Shown piece by piece: positions 11,030 through 21,799 of a stretch of DNA of 64,000 nucleotides; position 1 is the stretch's first letter, and every line of letters begins with the position of its first letter. Origin of the DNA: Adiantum capillus-veneris (lineage: Eukaryota; Streptophyta; Polypodiopsida; Polypodiales; Pteridaceae); contig CM043955.1 in assembly GCA_014529385.2 (NCBI GenBank), positions 139,553,108 through 139,617,107 of the forward strand, read 5' to 3'. A program made the position numbers and the translations under genes. The notes under the pieces are model-generated. The model was not told the origin of the DNA and did not search any database. It saw only the letters and a program-made list of their open reading frames with translations.

Positions 11030-12505
11030 ATTAGTTAATAACACTCCCCAGCGGGCTACAAACTGCCCCGACCGGAGGGGGCTACATCAGCATGAGGGGA
11101 GACTCTCCCAATGAGAAAATGACATACGTACACTGACGGCTAAATCAGGAGATGGGAGGACACATGTGGCCAGTAGTGCCATCTAGGAACCCCATGGACC
11201 ATGGTATAGAAAGGCCCTGGACGCCAAAGTCATAGGAATGCCTCTCTGCGATCCCCCATATGGTCTGAGCTGCCCTGGAGTCTCTCTAGCTGTCCTCGAA
11301 GTGTATGGATCAGCTCCAACAGGATATCTCGCACAGTCTCCCCACCGGTGGAATGGAGCGAGCCTCGAAGATGAGAAGGAACAGGCTCTCCAAATGAACC
11401 AAAGAGTCAAGTTGCAGATTAACAAAGCTCTCTATCAATGCTCCGCTCCTGAAGCGTAAGCTCTATGGCAAGCTAGAGTTGGCAACAAGGTACTGCCTAG
11501 CTGACAACAAGGTTAGCAACAGCCGTAGAATCTGAAGCCAAACTTGTTGTGTCATGGGGCCATCCCATAGACAATGCCTCTACGATTGAAGTGGGTGCTC
11601 ACAAGTGGCACAGCCCGTCGGATGGCCCTGGGTGATCAGCTGAAGCAAAAGGATCCCGCCAAAACCTCTCCCCAGGGTCCCACTGCACTCATGACAGAGG
11701 GTGACTCTCCCAAGCCCACAACCTCTAATGTCCAGTCTCAAGATTTGATGGGTCAGGGTTCAACACACAGGTCCTCCCTCCTCTAATGCCCACAACTCGA
11801 ATACGTTGGAAAGAGCACTCTGCTACCTCTGCCTCGGTAGTAACTTTGTGGAGACGACCCTCTCGATGAACCTCAAAGAGCATGCAAAGGCCTGAGTCTG
11901 TGCAAGCCCAAACTGGGGTGAGGACCTCCAGGTGAGTAAAGGCCCCCATCCAGCTAGAAGCTGCCAACTTGACAGATGTGTGACAATTTGCTGGTAGAGC
12001 TCTGTACCCCCCTCATGCCACGCAGCTGGATGCTCTGAATCTCCTCAGGAAGTGCTGTAAACTGTAACCAATCTCCCAGGGTGCGGGCTGGACCCTCCAC
12101 CATGGGAACCCATGAGACATGGGGTCTACTGCCAACCATGTGTCCTCGCTGTGTACTAACCAAAGGGTTCCGCGTAAGAGGCTGCCTCAAGCTCTCCTCA
12201 ATGCATGTGGGCTTGTACTGCTCAAGGCCCCCCTCAGCCACTCCTAAGAACAAAGCAAACTCAACACAAAACGGTCCTCCCATCTCCTGCTCATGCCCAC
12301 TCTGCGCATCTCTGTGAAAATCCAACAAGTGGATGGGCTCCAAGGGCCACTCGTCTGTGGGACCTGGCCTTGAATCCAATGCACCAAAAGCTCGACTCTA
12401 CTTTGCCGTGCTGGATCGATGATACTCGACGCTCCACAAGAGCAAGGTAGGGTGATGACCTGCCAAGAGACTTTGGCCCGAGCTGACTACATGTCTCTCC
12501 CTGTC
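11030..12505 (-). pseudogene. ORF2 C-terminal region and 3' UTR of LINE A3
   Basis: Minus-strand translation matches the C-terminal half of family A ORF2: LGDWLQFTALPEEIQSIQL and MRGVQSS near 12080-12010, AEVAECSFQRIRVVGIRGG and VLNPDPSNLETGH near 11800, and NLTLWFIWRACSF at 11410, followed by the 3' UTR with its GGGGAGA/TCTCCC hairpin at about 11098-11112. This region follows the RT and probably helps bind RNA. Frameshifts separate the pieces. Confidence 0.7.
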
Positions 12506-12519
12506 CAAAGAAAGTTCTT

Positions 12520-12989
12520 ATATACCTTCATAAGTTCATAATAGTCTGAACTCACGAAATATAAGAGGGAATAAAGCACTCATAAAACTAGAACAGCAAG
12601 GGACACAAGAAAAGAAAAGAAAAAACAAAAACAAACAAACAAACAAACTAAATCACTTTGTTTGCTACGAAACAAAACTAGATAAAACAAAACATTATTA
12701 ACATAAAAATGTTTTCAGAAAAGGCATGCGTAAAATAAGTTGACGCAACTTACTTGGCTTAAAACAAGTACTCAACTTTAAGCAAAAAAGAATAAGACAT
12801 CTTAAAAACTTAATCCTAGAAATCAAACTTCACACAAGAACACATTCTTAAGTCCTCGGGTAAGCTAAACACGAAATCGAAAAATGAATACTACTACAAA
12901 CCTATGAAGAGCAAAGATCCAAACTTGACAATATGTGACCTCAACATGGCTGCTTGTCTAAACATGAAGAATAAGATTATCACCTTTAT
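12520..12989. mobile_element. Unclassified 470-bp insert with 14-bp target duplication
   Basis: This AT-rich segment interrupts LINE A3 exactly. The 14-bp word caaagaaagttctt stands at 12506-12519 and again at 12990-13003, and the LINE sequence is continuous if one copy and the insert are removed. A duplication of that length is typical of LINE-driven insertion. There is no terminal poly(A); the only A-rich run, with CAAA repeats, is internal (12600-12650). I see no SINE promoter boxes and no long ORF. It could be a tail-less SINE, a retrotransposed transcript piece or an organelle DNA patch. Confidence 0.7.
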
Positions 12990-13003
12990 CAAAGAAAGTT
13001 CTT

Positions 13004-14560
13004 GATTAGCCTCTCTAGTTGGCTGATACAAGAACTCGAAAAAATCCAGCAAGAAGTGATGTACCACATGGTGGCCAAGAGCCCTTGGTTGGCCACAACA
13101 ACCTTGCCAGCAAGAGATAACCATGCCGAGCTCCACTGTAACAACTTCCTCCTGATGGCTAGAGGAGGGGAGCAGTCTACTGCTCGGGTGGCAAGTCCAA
13201 ACCAACCTAGCAGCCCAAGCAACGAGCTGGCATCCCTAGAGGGATCCAACAAAAACCCTCTCTAGGAGACCAGTCACGCGTGGGAGCATCACCAACCCAG
13301 AAAGCTACTTTCTTTGGCTAGTTGATCAATGCTCCCAACGCAAAGCAAAACACCTCCAGGGTGCAAATTGGCCTGACAGTCCTCCAGAAACATACCTAAG
13401 TCATCAGCAAACTCAACATCCAAGAGCTCCTCTCCCCAAATGGGTAACTATAGGACACGCAAACCAACCTCTTGTGAGGCCAAAAATCTGCTCAACGCCT
13501 CTATGTAGGAGAGAAATAGGAAGGGGGCAAGAGGGCAGCCCTACCATACTGAGCGTGTGAGCATAAACCGCTCCCCTCAACCTCCTGCTAGCAGCATGTG
13601 ACTGTGAGCACATCTATAGAGAGAAGACGCCCCTCTAATCCATGCAACCGAAAAACCCACCTTGCGCATAGTGCCCTCAAAGAAGTCCAAGTCAGCTCTG
13701 TTGTAGGCCTTCTCAAAGCCGAGGAGCACCACAAGATCCTCTCCTCATAGGCGGGCTAGGGTAGCCGCTTCCCAGAAAGTGGAGATGTTGTCAAGGATAC
13801 TACGCTCCTTGACAAAGCCTATCTAAGTCTCATGAATGATGCTCTCAAGAAGTGGCTGAATTCTCAACCTTAGAGCCTTTGCAAGGATTTTGTAGGCTGA
13901 GTAGAGAATGGTAATGGGCCACCATTGCCGAATCTTATCCAGGGAGTCCCCCCCCTCCTTGGGGATGAGGTAGATCAAACCCTCGCTCATACTATCAGCA
14001 TCTCTCCCAATGCGCAAAATGTGTTGATACGCACTTCATAAGTCCTGTCCAAGCACCTCCTAGTACTCCAAGAAAAAATTGGGAGTCAAACCATCCTCTC
14101 CTAGGCAACTACCACAAGGGAGTGCCCTGAGAGCCTCCTGAAGCTCCTCTGGCAAGAGGGAGATCTCAAGCATCTATCGCATCTCCTCAATGATGAGGCA
14201 AGGCATCCATGACCACACCTGCTCTCTACATGTATCCCTACACTCTCATTGCGGCTCGGGTGAGAGCAATTCGCCGTAGAAGTCAGTAGCTGCTGCCCGG
14301 ATGTCCTCAGGCTATGTGGCAATCGACCCATCCATTCTCCTCAACTAGCGAACACTTGTATATGTGCATGGCAAGGATCCACTATCTCAAAAAACTCTCT
14401 AGTAATTATGTCGCCTACCTGGGTCCACTGAGAAGCCTGATGGTGGTAAGCAAACTCATGGTGCAGCTCCTCAATGGTGATCGCTTCTGTCGAGTCTATT
14501 GCATATGATCCTCCATCCAGGGTTTACCTAGGTGCCACTCCTACATCCTCTGTAAGGAGG
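13004..14560 (-). pseudogene. Reverse transcriptase of LINE copy A3
   Basis: Minus-strand pieces span family A RT in order: DSMSEGLIYLIPKEGG, RQWWPITILYSAYKILAKAL and LLESIIHET (14017-13823), the segment corresponding to GVSALYR near 13610, the C-terminal RRKLLQWSSA and WYITSCWIFSS (13252-12989). In the catalytic block around 13410 the minus strand reads close to FADD (DVEFADDLGMFL), with the frame broken on each side. At 13003 it runs into the 470-bp insert and resumes at 12519. Confidence 0.7.
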
Positions 14561-14859
14561 CAATGCCTGGACCTAGCCGCTTCTCCTCCTCTCTAGCCAC
14601 AGCCAAGTGCGTTGTTGAATGCGATGAAGACGCGACTAAGCTCCCCAAGGCCATTGGCCACTCTAACAGCAACATCCCCCTGTGTGTCCAAACTCTCCGC
14701 CAGAGCGCAACAACCTGCTCTCTGAGATCTGTATTTAGCAAAATCCTCTCATGGATGCATAGCATAACACTCCCATTCCTCTGTTTGTGGGCAAAGTAAG
14801 GATCAATGGCTTGTGATAAAAAAATTAGTCCCTGCCAAGATGCATACTCTGCCACTCAA

Positions 14860-15480
14860 GTCACATGAGGCTGTCTGGGGCCATGCAAAGCCAGCATGCT
14901 GCCACACATCTTAGATCCTCAAGGCCATACATAGCCATTCCCATGCAGCCAACTCATTCCCATGTACAGTAGCATGGTTACCACCAATCCTGTCCAAAGG
15001 GTCCTAAAGCATGTTGAAATCCCCTCCAATGCACTACTGCTCTGCATGAGGTAAGGACTCCACCAAATGTGACCAAAACTCAGCCCGTGTACTCGCATGG
15101 TTGGGAGCATAAATGTTCAAAGAACCCACAAGGCAACCATAACCATGGACCTGCATAGTGACCCACTGGGCCCTACCTGGCACACTCATGCCTCAGCCCA
15201 CAATGGGCTGCTGCCATGAATCCACAATAGTCACACATACACCGCCCTGAAAGCCACCAGGTCCAAAAGCAGCTGACACCAAAAGGTCTCATAGCGATCA
15301 TACAAAATCTGTCCACATCGCCTAATACAGCTCTCACACAAATGATGCTCCTGTAGCATAAGCATATCGATCGCTCCACCCACAAGTCATCTCTAGAGCT
15401 CCTCTCTGAGTCGACCCCTCTAACGTAGAAACTGGGGTCCACCTAGCCCTTGCACATTCCATGAGACAATCCTCATGGGG
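14860..15480 (-). pseudogene. APE endonuclease domain of LINE copy A3
   Basis: Pieces on the minus strand match family A endonuclease: an N-terminal part ending around 15360 with the LML-like strand and catalytic Glu region, the middle (FWTWWLSG, a frameshifted form of FGPGG), and the part around the GGDFN motif near 15020, read in a shifted frame. The uninterrupted stretch ctgtagcataagcatatcg at 15354-15372 is the empty-site reference proving the E1 insertion into copy A1. Confidence 0.65.
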
Positions 15481-15481
15481 T

Positions 15482-16235
15482 CTAGTGAGAAAAAGCCGAT
15501 GCTTCCATCGCAACCAATCTCACAATCTTCGAGGCCGGCTTGGATGGGGAGTAATCCGCATCCGAGTGACCTCGAGATAATCGTATCTGGAGTGTTTGTC
15601 TAACCCATACCCAAGCACGGCACGCAATCCGTAGAGCTACATCCTCTGTCCAAGAGTCCTCATGAACATAAACATAGCATGGTGCACTTTGAGTGGCTGC
15701 AAAGAAGTATACCACAATGTGTCTACATCCTGTTGCATTTGGTGGTGAGATAGACAACTTGGCTAGTGGCCACAGAGTCTATATCTAGTCTGTCACCCCC
15801 AAGTCTCCTGTGTGGTGAGAGAACACGAGAGCTTGAACATGGAGCAAGTCCACTCTGCCTGATCCTCGCCACACAACAAGAAGGAAAAATCAACCACAAT
15901 GTCCAAGGCCTCTACCCCTCTGGCCGCCAGAAATAGAGTACAAGCCACCTCGAGGTCAGGAGAAGAGTCGCCGAGGAAACGTGTAAAGTCGTAGTCGAAG
16001 AAGTTCTGGCAGCAACAGATGTCAAAATTGGTCAGCCCTCTAAGGACCGCCGCGATAGGCGAGATCTACACCAAGAGAGGGGTCCGCAGGTGGGGCTGCT
16101 CTTCTTGCACGAGGCATCTCGTAGCAAATGCACTGCCAAGTGACCTCTGAGCTGCCGAAGAGTGGCTAGTTCCCTTGGCCGGCGGCGGGGCATGGGAGGG
16201 GTCAAAACATGCAGCGGAAGGACTAGCGAGAGAAA
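15482..16235 (-). pseudogene. ORF1 C-terminal part of LINE copy A3
   Basis: A 91-residue stretch at 15757-15482 contains CRHIVVYFFAAT, YVHEDSWTEDVALRIA and SRGHSDADYSPSKPASKIVRL, the conserved C-terminal block of family A ORF1, ending FSH before a stop and the ORF2 start context. Further right, to 16235, lies the linker corresponding to RRSLGSAFATS in A6. The family B LINE is inserted at about 16240. Confidence 0.7.
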
Positions 16236-16239
16236 GAAA

Positions 16240-18483
16240 GAAAGAAAGAAAGATTTTTAACGTCTATGTCAGGCCGAAATCGGCCTATGAGACAAATCGA
16301 ATGTACATGGTGTGTATGTCATCCGTCTATCGGAAAGACAAATGAAACAAAACTGATACAAAACTGAACTGAATGTAGGTAGTGGAGTATCTGAGGAGGG
16401 ATGGAGCTCTATCTCTAGGGGGTATATGCATGTCTATATGCTCAAGGTAGTACAATCATGAGAATGCATCAAGCTATCTAGCTCCATCCTGTACTAATGG
16501 GGGGATGTAAGATGTGGTACATGGGCGGGTCTGGTGCCAAGGCTACCCGGATGAAAGCTGTCGGGTCGGCCCTCATCTGAGCCACTCGCTCCTCGATGGC
16601 ACGGCGCTCCCGGGCTCGGATCTCCTCGATCTGTCGGTGGTGGGAGCTCGCGCCCCTGTAGCCTGTGACTCGTGGTCGTCGTCTAGCTCGGCTCACCTCC
16701 GCCTGTGGGAGTGTCACTCCCCTCTGAGTGTCTGGTGAGGGAGGGGCGGCAATCCTCTGAAAGAAGTCTGTGAGCTGCGACTGTCTCCCCTCTGTCTGTG
16801 TAGCTGTGTGTGGCTGTAGTAGTGTGTCCCGATGGCTCTGTATCTCTAGTAAGAAACGTCCGAGCTGTCTCTGATCTCGAGAGTCCATGATCTCTCGGAG
16901 AGTGGGCTGTCCTCTGAATAAGGCCTCATACCTGCCTCTGATCTCAGTGTATGCTCTGCATCTACATACAAAGTGCTCCTCACTCTCCACCTCCTCTGTG
17001 CAGGCTCTGCAGACTCGCTCCTCCCTGGGAACACCAGTATGTCTCCCGATCTCAATCTCTAACCTGTGTGAAGCCACTCTCAGCTGACCAATCGCCACCC
17101 GTGAGCTATGTGGCATATATGTGTCCATGTAGCGTGGTCTCTGTATGAACCCCCCAGACAATATGATGAGAAACTGGTCTCTGTAATCTGACATCCTCGT
17201 CCCCAAGCCAGGTGACTCCCAGACTCTCCTAGTGTATAGCTGCCACAGATCCTGTCTCAATACCAAGTTCCTCTCACTGCGAGAGAGGTGAACATATGGT
17301 GAGTGGGGGTCGTACTGGAATGGTGGTAGGCTCTCCATGTCAAGACCGTGTCCCTCAAACCATGCTCTGACCTGTGAGTACCATGCTCTCTCATGCCCAC
17401 TCTCTGATAGTTGTATAGCTGCCTCAAATGCTCTACGAGTAAGTCTGTCAGGAGGTAGCTCTCTCATCCTCTGGATGAAGCAGACTGTCTGGAATAGTGC
17501 CTCTACAACCATAGGTGGTGTGGCAAGCTCGGCTCTAATAATGTCATGTGGCACTGTCTTCTTGCTGCGGAGCAAGCGTGAGATCATACATACCTGTGGC
17601 CTCTCAAGCTGTGTCCACTGGTCAGCTGTCAATCCCGGTGCCCATACTGCCGCCGAGTACATCAAGGCCGGGGTGACTAAGGTGTCGAAAAGCCACCCCT
17701 TCGTGCGGGGCTCCTGAAAGTGTGCCTGTTGGCATCTCCGCTCCAGCATGGTCAGAGCTGCATATCCTCGGGTGAGCCTGTCAGCAGCAGCCTGCCTCAT
17801 AGTGAAGGGTCCTGGTAGGCTGGTGAATGTGATGCCAAGGTAGACATAGGAGGTGACTACATCAACCTGTCCTCCTGCTGCTGTGAAGGTGGCAGCGCTC
17901 CTCACTGCACTGGATGTGTGAAAGATCATAACCTTGGTTTTGCCAAGGTTCATAGTCAACCCCCTGTGTGTGCTGAATTCGTCCAAGGCCTCAAGATGAC
18001 GTTGCAAGCCCTCGGGTGACTCTGAAATCAACACAATATCATCAGCATATAACATGATGTGGACCGGAGTACCTGCCAAGTCGCTCCCCTCTCCCCCTGC
18101 TCGCAGTATGTAGTCGGAGATCTCGTCGATGTAGAGCCCAAAGAGTGTCGGGGAGAGTGGGCATCCTTGCTTAACACCAATGGTGCTAGCAATGGTCTCT
18201 GAAAAACCGCCTGGGCAACGAACCCGACCCGTCACCCTCTCGTAGAGAGCATATATGGCCCAAATCATCTCTGTTGGTACCCCAATGCTGTGAAGGCGCT
18301 GGAAGAGTCTCTCGCGTGGGACTGTGTCAAAGGCCTTGCGGAAATCCACAAAGCAGCAGTAAAGTCTCTTCTTCCGCGCCTTTGCCCCATCAATGAGGCA
18401 GCGCAGAACGAAGATGTGATCGGTGGTGGAGAAAGCTCGTCTGAAACCTGCCTGGCCTGGAGCTCGTAGGGCTTGAGGCAGAC
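16240..18483 (-). mobile_element. LINE family B copy B3, 5'-truncated
   Basis: A 2.24-kb family B LINE inside ORF1 of LINE A3. It keeps the RT from just before the first conserved block to the C terminus, a 3' UTR and a terminal (TTTC)n microsatellite (GAAA repeats on the plus strand at 16228-16254). The 5' end is truncated within ORF2 at about 18483. The 3' UTR contains the hairpin AGGCCGATTTCGGCCT (16271-16286 region on the plus strand), matched with a wobble pair in copy B1. The open RT suggests a fairly recent insertion. I could not define a clear target duplication. Confidence 0.85.
16478..18480 (-). CDS. Reverse transcriptase (ORF2 C-terminal part) of LINE B3
   Basis: About 667 residues are open from 18480 to the stop at 16478; an internal first start would give 623. 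Blocks in order: QAGFRRAFSTTDHI, VDFRKAFDTVPRERLF (RT motif A with catalytic Asp), GVKQGCPLSPTLFGLYIDE (motif B), LYADDIVLI (motif C, both Asp intact), LGKTKVMIF and YLGITF. A C-terminal CRACTEEVESEEHFVC Cys/His cluster (C-x2-C-x8-H-x2-C) follows, then a charged tail. The protein would copy element RNA at nicked DNA. It has no endonuclease because the copy is 5'-truncated. It is the only intact RT frame here, although expression is not shown. Confidence 0.88.
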
Positions 18484-19560
18484 AAGTGGGGACGGTAGGA
18501 CGGGAATCGGAGGGGGAGGGGCTGGCACTGGCGAAGCTGAGGAGAAGGGGGTATCAGTCGGCTCATCCGTAAAGGGCCAAAACAATTCCTTGTGGGAGCC
18601 CACTACTGTTGGCGAGCTGCAGGCCGACCACTAGGGGTGCCAGCCTGGCGCACTTGTCCCCGGCGAGGACGGCTGCAAACCTGCTGCAAGCCCACATCTG
18701 TTTGGGCACCTGTCTCAAAGGGGGTACCCGTCTGTGGTCCATGCACCTCTGCCTGCTGAGCCTAGCTAGTCTTGGTAGGCTAGGCCTGTGTCGAAGGTTG
18801 AGTCCTCCTTCGTGGATAGGCCTCCACAAGATGGCCCATCTATTTGCAAATGAAACAATGGTTTGGGAGGCCCAAATACTCCACACTCTATCTAATCCAC
18901 CAGTCATTCACATGAGGCAGTAAAACCACCTTCGAAAGCGTGTGTGTGTCCCTAACAAGAACTCGTATAGTGGGTATCCCTACAGCCTTGGCTACAACTC
19001 AAGTTGAAGTGCGTGTGGTCTCCAAGACCGTCCCAATCATGGAACCAATCTTGGATAGTAAGGGGAGGTACTCCAGCCTCAGGCCTGGAAAGCAAACTCA
19101 GATGGGAAGATTTGCCTCCTCCATTACATCTGAAGTTAGGTCGAAGCTATGGTGCCACTATTTAAAGTAAGCTCGAGCCGCTCGAATGCCGGGCAAGCTA
19201 ATCGAGATCAATTTGGTTGCCATCTCAAGAAACTCGATCTCTATCTGATAATAACCTCTCCCAAGAATCTGCACATCAATGATCTTGCAAGCTTTGGTGA
19301 GAAAACGTGCTTGGAGCACGTCCCAAACCTCGCCTCCGCTCGGCCGTGTGCCAACGATCTTGTAGACGACCAAGGTGGCTTGAAGACATTCCACCTCGGC
19401 CATCAAGCTCGCTTGCTCTTCTCGCAAACGTGCAAGTCGAAGGATCGGCTCCGTGGTGTCGGATGAGGGGGCTTGAGTAGAGTCTCTCTAAGGTAAAGCA
19501 GGGGCAACCATTCTTGGTCTACTGCTGAGGAAGAAGACGAGGACGAAGCGGCAAGCTACC
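18484..19560 (-). pseudogene. ORF1 N-terminal part of LINE copy A3
   Basis: Continuation of A3 ORF1 beyond the family B insertion. Going down in coordinate: an N-terminal region (19427-19158) with EEQASLMAEVECLQATLVVYKIVGTRPSGGEV and GRGYYQIEIEF (read in parts), the FPGLRREYL-like region near 19080, the zinc-knuckle region near 18860-18830 (reads FICK.MGHL), and the segment IVLALYG near 18563. It resembles the DUF4283-like plus CCHC design of plant L1 ORF1. Stops break it. Confidence 0.65.
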
Positions 19561-19773
19561 AATAGGTTGAAAACAGCGGACGGACAAGGTGGCGAGGTGG
19601 GACGGGGGAAAATTGAAGAAGGGCACGAGGAGGGCAAGTTGCGCAAGAAGGGGGGAGGGGAGACGGTAGAGTCAGCACGAACAGCAAGGTTTTTTTTTTT
19701 TTTTTTTTGGGGGGGGGGGGGGGGGGCAATGAGAGACAGGGAAGCACAAAGCGGGACATCAGCAACGAGCGTC

Positions 19774-21420
19774 CAGACATTAGCAATATTATCTTTGATA
19801 TGTTGCCCCTGTACAAAGCCATACTGAAACAGATGAAAGCCATCATACAACATTCAACAATAACTCCGTTCCAACTAGGGGCTTTCTAGCAGCCCAAGCT
19901 TTTATCCAACTCTTTGAAGGTAAAAGGAAGTTCTAAAAGAGATGCATCGACCTCATTAAGAAAAGGACACACATGTGAAGAAAGGTTGAGCTCTAGCATC
20001 CAATACATGAGAGTCAGATAATGCAAGAGGTCAAAAACTTCTTTCAAATGAGTATAAAAAGTAATCGATAATTCACTTTTAGAGGAAGTCCATTCCCCAT
20101 TCAACAACTTAACTCGTTTGATAGATTCTGAAGTCGAGAATGATGGAGTCCTTTGAAACACTATTTGGATGAACCACCTTTATCCATGAAAGCACATTGC
20201 CTAGCTTTTATTAGCAATTTGTGTAATTTACTGGTCATTTACCATCAAAATAGTGTTTGTTTGTTTGTTTGGTCTAGAACGATCGAGCTAAATTCAAACA
20301 CTCCCCAAAGTAGCATTTGTTTGACAAACAAAATTTTGCTATAAAGAAGTAAGTGGCCGTCTGTTAGCCAATTTAGAGAGCTCTTGACAAATGGATTTTT
20401 GCGATTTTTTGTTGCAAGAAAAGAGATCCTTCCATTAGTTGATAATAATTGTCCGAAGGCTACAAAACACCTCTACGAGAGAGGGATACATCAGAAACAT
20501 GGGGAGACTCTCCCAGTGAGAAAAAGTATGTACAATGAGGGCTAAATCACGAGATGCTAGAAGGAAGAAGCCACACTGGTGGCTGGTAGTGCCATCTAGG
20601 TGCACCCTGAACCATGGCTTGGGCGCCACAGTCGCAACAAGATCGGCGCTCCCGCATGCAGTCGGAGCTGCCCTAAAGCCTCTCAAACTGACCCCTAAGT
20701 GTATGTATCAGCTCCAGCCAATTGTAGTGCTGCAATTGGGCAAGCCTCTCTCTGTGTTGTCAATATGTGTCGCTCCAAACGAGCCGTGTATTGGAAAAAA
20801 GGAGTCCCTGGGTGATCGGCTGAAGAGAAAGGATCCCGCCAGAACCACTCTCTTGGGTCCCACTACACTTGTACCAGAGGGTGGCTCTCCCAAGCCCAAA
20901 GCCGTCAGTGTCCTAACTCAAGCTCTGCTGGTCAGGATTGATTACACAAGTCCTCCCGCAGGCGCCCACAACTCTAATCCTCTGAAAACAGAACTCTGCA
21001 ACCTGTGGTGCCTCAACCAGCATGTGAGACCAAGAGGAAGTACTGTCAATAAACTTAGGAGCATTATTAAAATCACCACCCAAAAAGGCATTGTGCTGCA
21101 ACCAAAGAACAGATGCAAGCATATGCCACAATCGAGCATGATCCGCGAACTCAAATATTTTACCATTAACAATACATTAAACAGCCTTCCATCTGCCCAT
21201 CGGACCATGTATACAGCGATTGGTTCAAGTTCATTCCCAACCAACATGACAATGCCTGGGACAATAGCAATTCCAGCATGCATCATACAATCTCAAGAGA
21301 AATACGGAGAGGAACCGGCAAACTCATGTTGATTATGTTCTTGACGAATCACCATCTTCAATCTATGTGGTGTACATTTTGCCAAGAAAAACACCATTTT
21401 TGCAAAGTTACATAAATCGT
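19774..21420 (-). mobile_element. LINE family C copy, split by family A insertions
   Basis: A degenerate minus-strand LINE unlike families A and B. Endonuclease traces lie at 21380-21020 (NQHEFAGSSPYFS, HAGIAIVPGIVMLVG, VRWADGRLFNV, then GGDFNNAPKF). The linker and pre-RT region lie at 20400-19860 (SELSITFYTHLKEVF, ELPFTFKELDKSLG, KAPSWNG), and the RT start ends at 19774 with FQYGFVQGQHIKDNIANV. A family A fragment (about 20410-21019) splits endonuclease from linker, and A3 splits the RT. The start near 21420 is approximate. All frames are broken. Confidence 0.7.
20410..21019 (-). mobile_element. Short family A LINE fragment (3' end only)
   Basis: Contains the conserved family A 3' end: the gatccttccattag motif, the hairpin at about 20500, and a piece of ORF2 C terminus with VEAPQVAEFCFQRIRVVGACG (read in parts). 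It joins family C endonuclease sequence at about 21019. It is 5'-truncated at about 600 bp, the usual outcome of incomplete target-primed reverse transcription. No clear target duplication was found. Confidence 0.75.
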
Positions 21421-21658
21421 GTACATTATATGTCATGAATTTAAGAAGACTATGCATCTGAACAAAGATGTATATACATGATTGGCAAAGAAGATAAAAC
21501 TAGTATATGTGCCCATGCACACATCTCATTAGTTGTTGCATCAGAGAAGGATTGTCAGAAGGATGAATCACAAACAGATTGAGGAAGGCATTCTTAAATG
21601 AGTTAATCATTTTATTCCAAGGATCAACAATCAATAAATAAAAACTTTATATACATAC

Positions 21659-21739
21659 CGAATTTTGCATGTTCCTCTGAAGGTTGTCAAGTTGTTGTTG
21701 TACATTCCTGAGTTTATTGTTGCTTTCCTTGAGAGCCAT
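21659..21739 (-). CDS. Host gene exon, coiled-coil segment (DZIP1-like candidate)
   Basis: An 81-bp block in non-TE sequence bounded on the minus strand by a pyrimidine-containing acceptor (ctttacag) and a strong donor (gtatgt). It reads 27 codons in one open phase beginning MALKESNNKLRNVQQQLDN and ending MQNS, a heptad-like pattern suited to a coiled coil. Phase 0 at both ends matches the other candidate exons on this strand. It probably belongs to the same gene as the zinc-finger exons at 38009-38373, as DZIP1-type proteins have coiled coils after the finger. Assignment to that gene is inference. Confidence 0.65.
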
Positions 21740-21799
21740 CTGTAAAGAGGCAACCTAAAGAAACCAACGATATGCATAAACCGACGGCTGTCCAATTTT

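Larger units (their letters stand above)
11001..19773 (-). mobile_element. LINE family A copy A3, near full length, nested insertions
   Basis: A family A LINE inserted in a family C LINE. The target duplication cagacattagcaa is at 10988-11000 and 19774-19786. The A-tail (T7 at 11003-11009) and conserved 3' end are on the left, the 5' leader with T19 and G18 (19690-19726) on the right. It is broken by a 470-bp insert (12520-12989) and by a family B LINE (about 16240-18483). Without these it is about 6.1 kb, close to A6. ORF1, endonuclease and RT are all recognisable but carry stops and frameshifts. Confidence 0.9.

Noticed and set aside
16228-16254. GAAA tandem repeat as an independent satellite
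   Set aside because: It is the 3' tail of LINE B3.
17337-17717. 126-residue plus-strand frame
   Set aside because: Antisense shadow of the intact family B reverse transcriptase.
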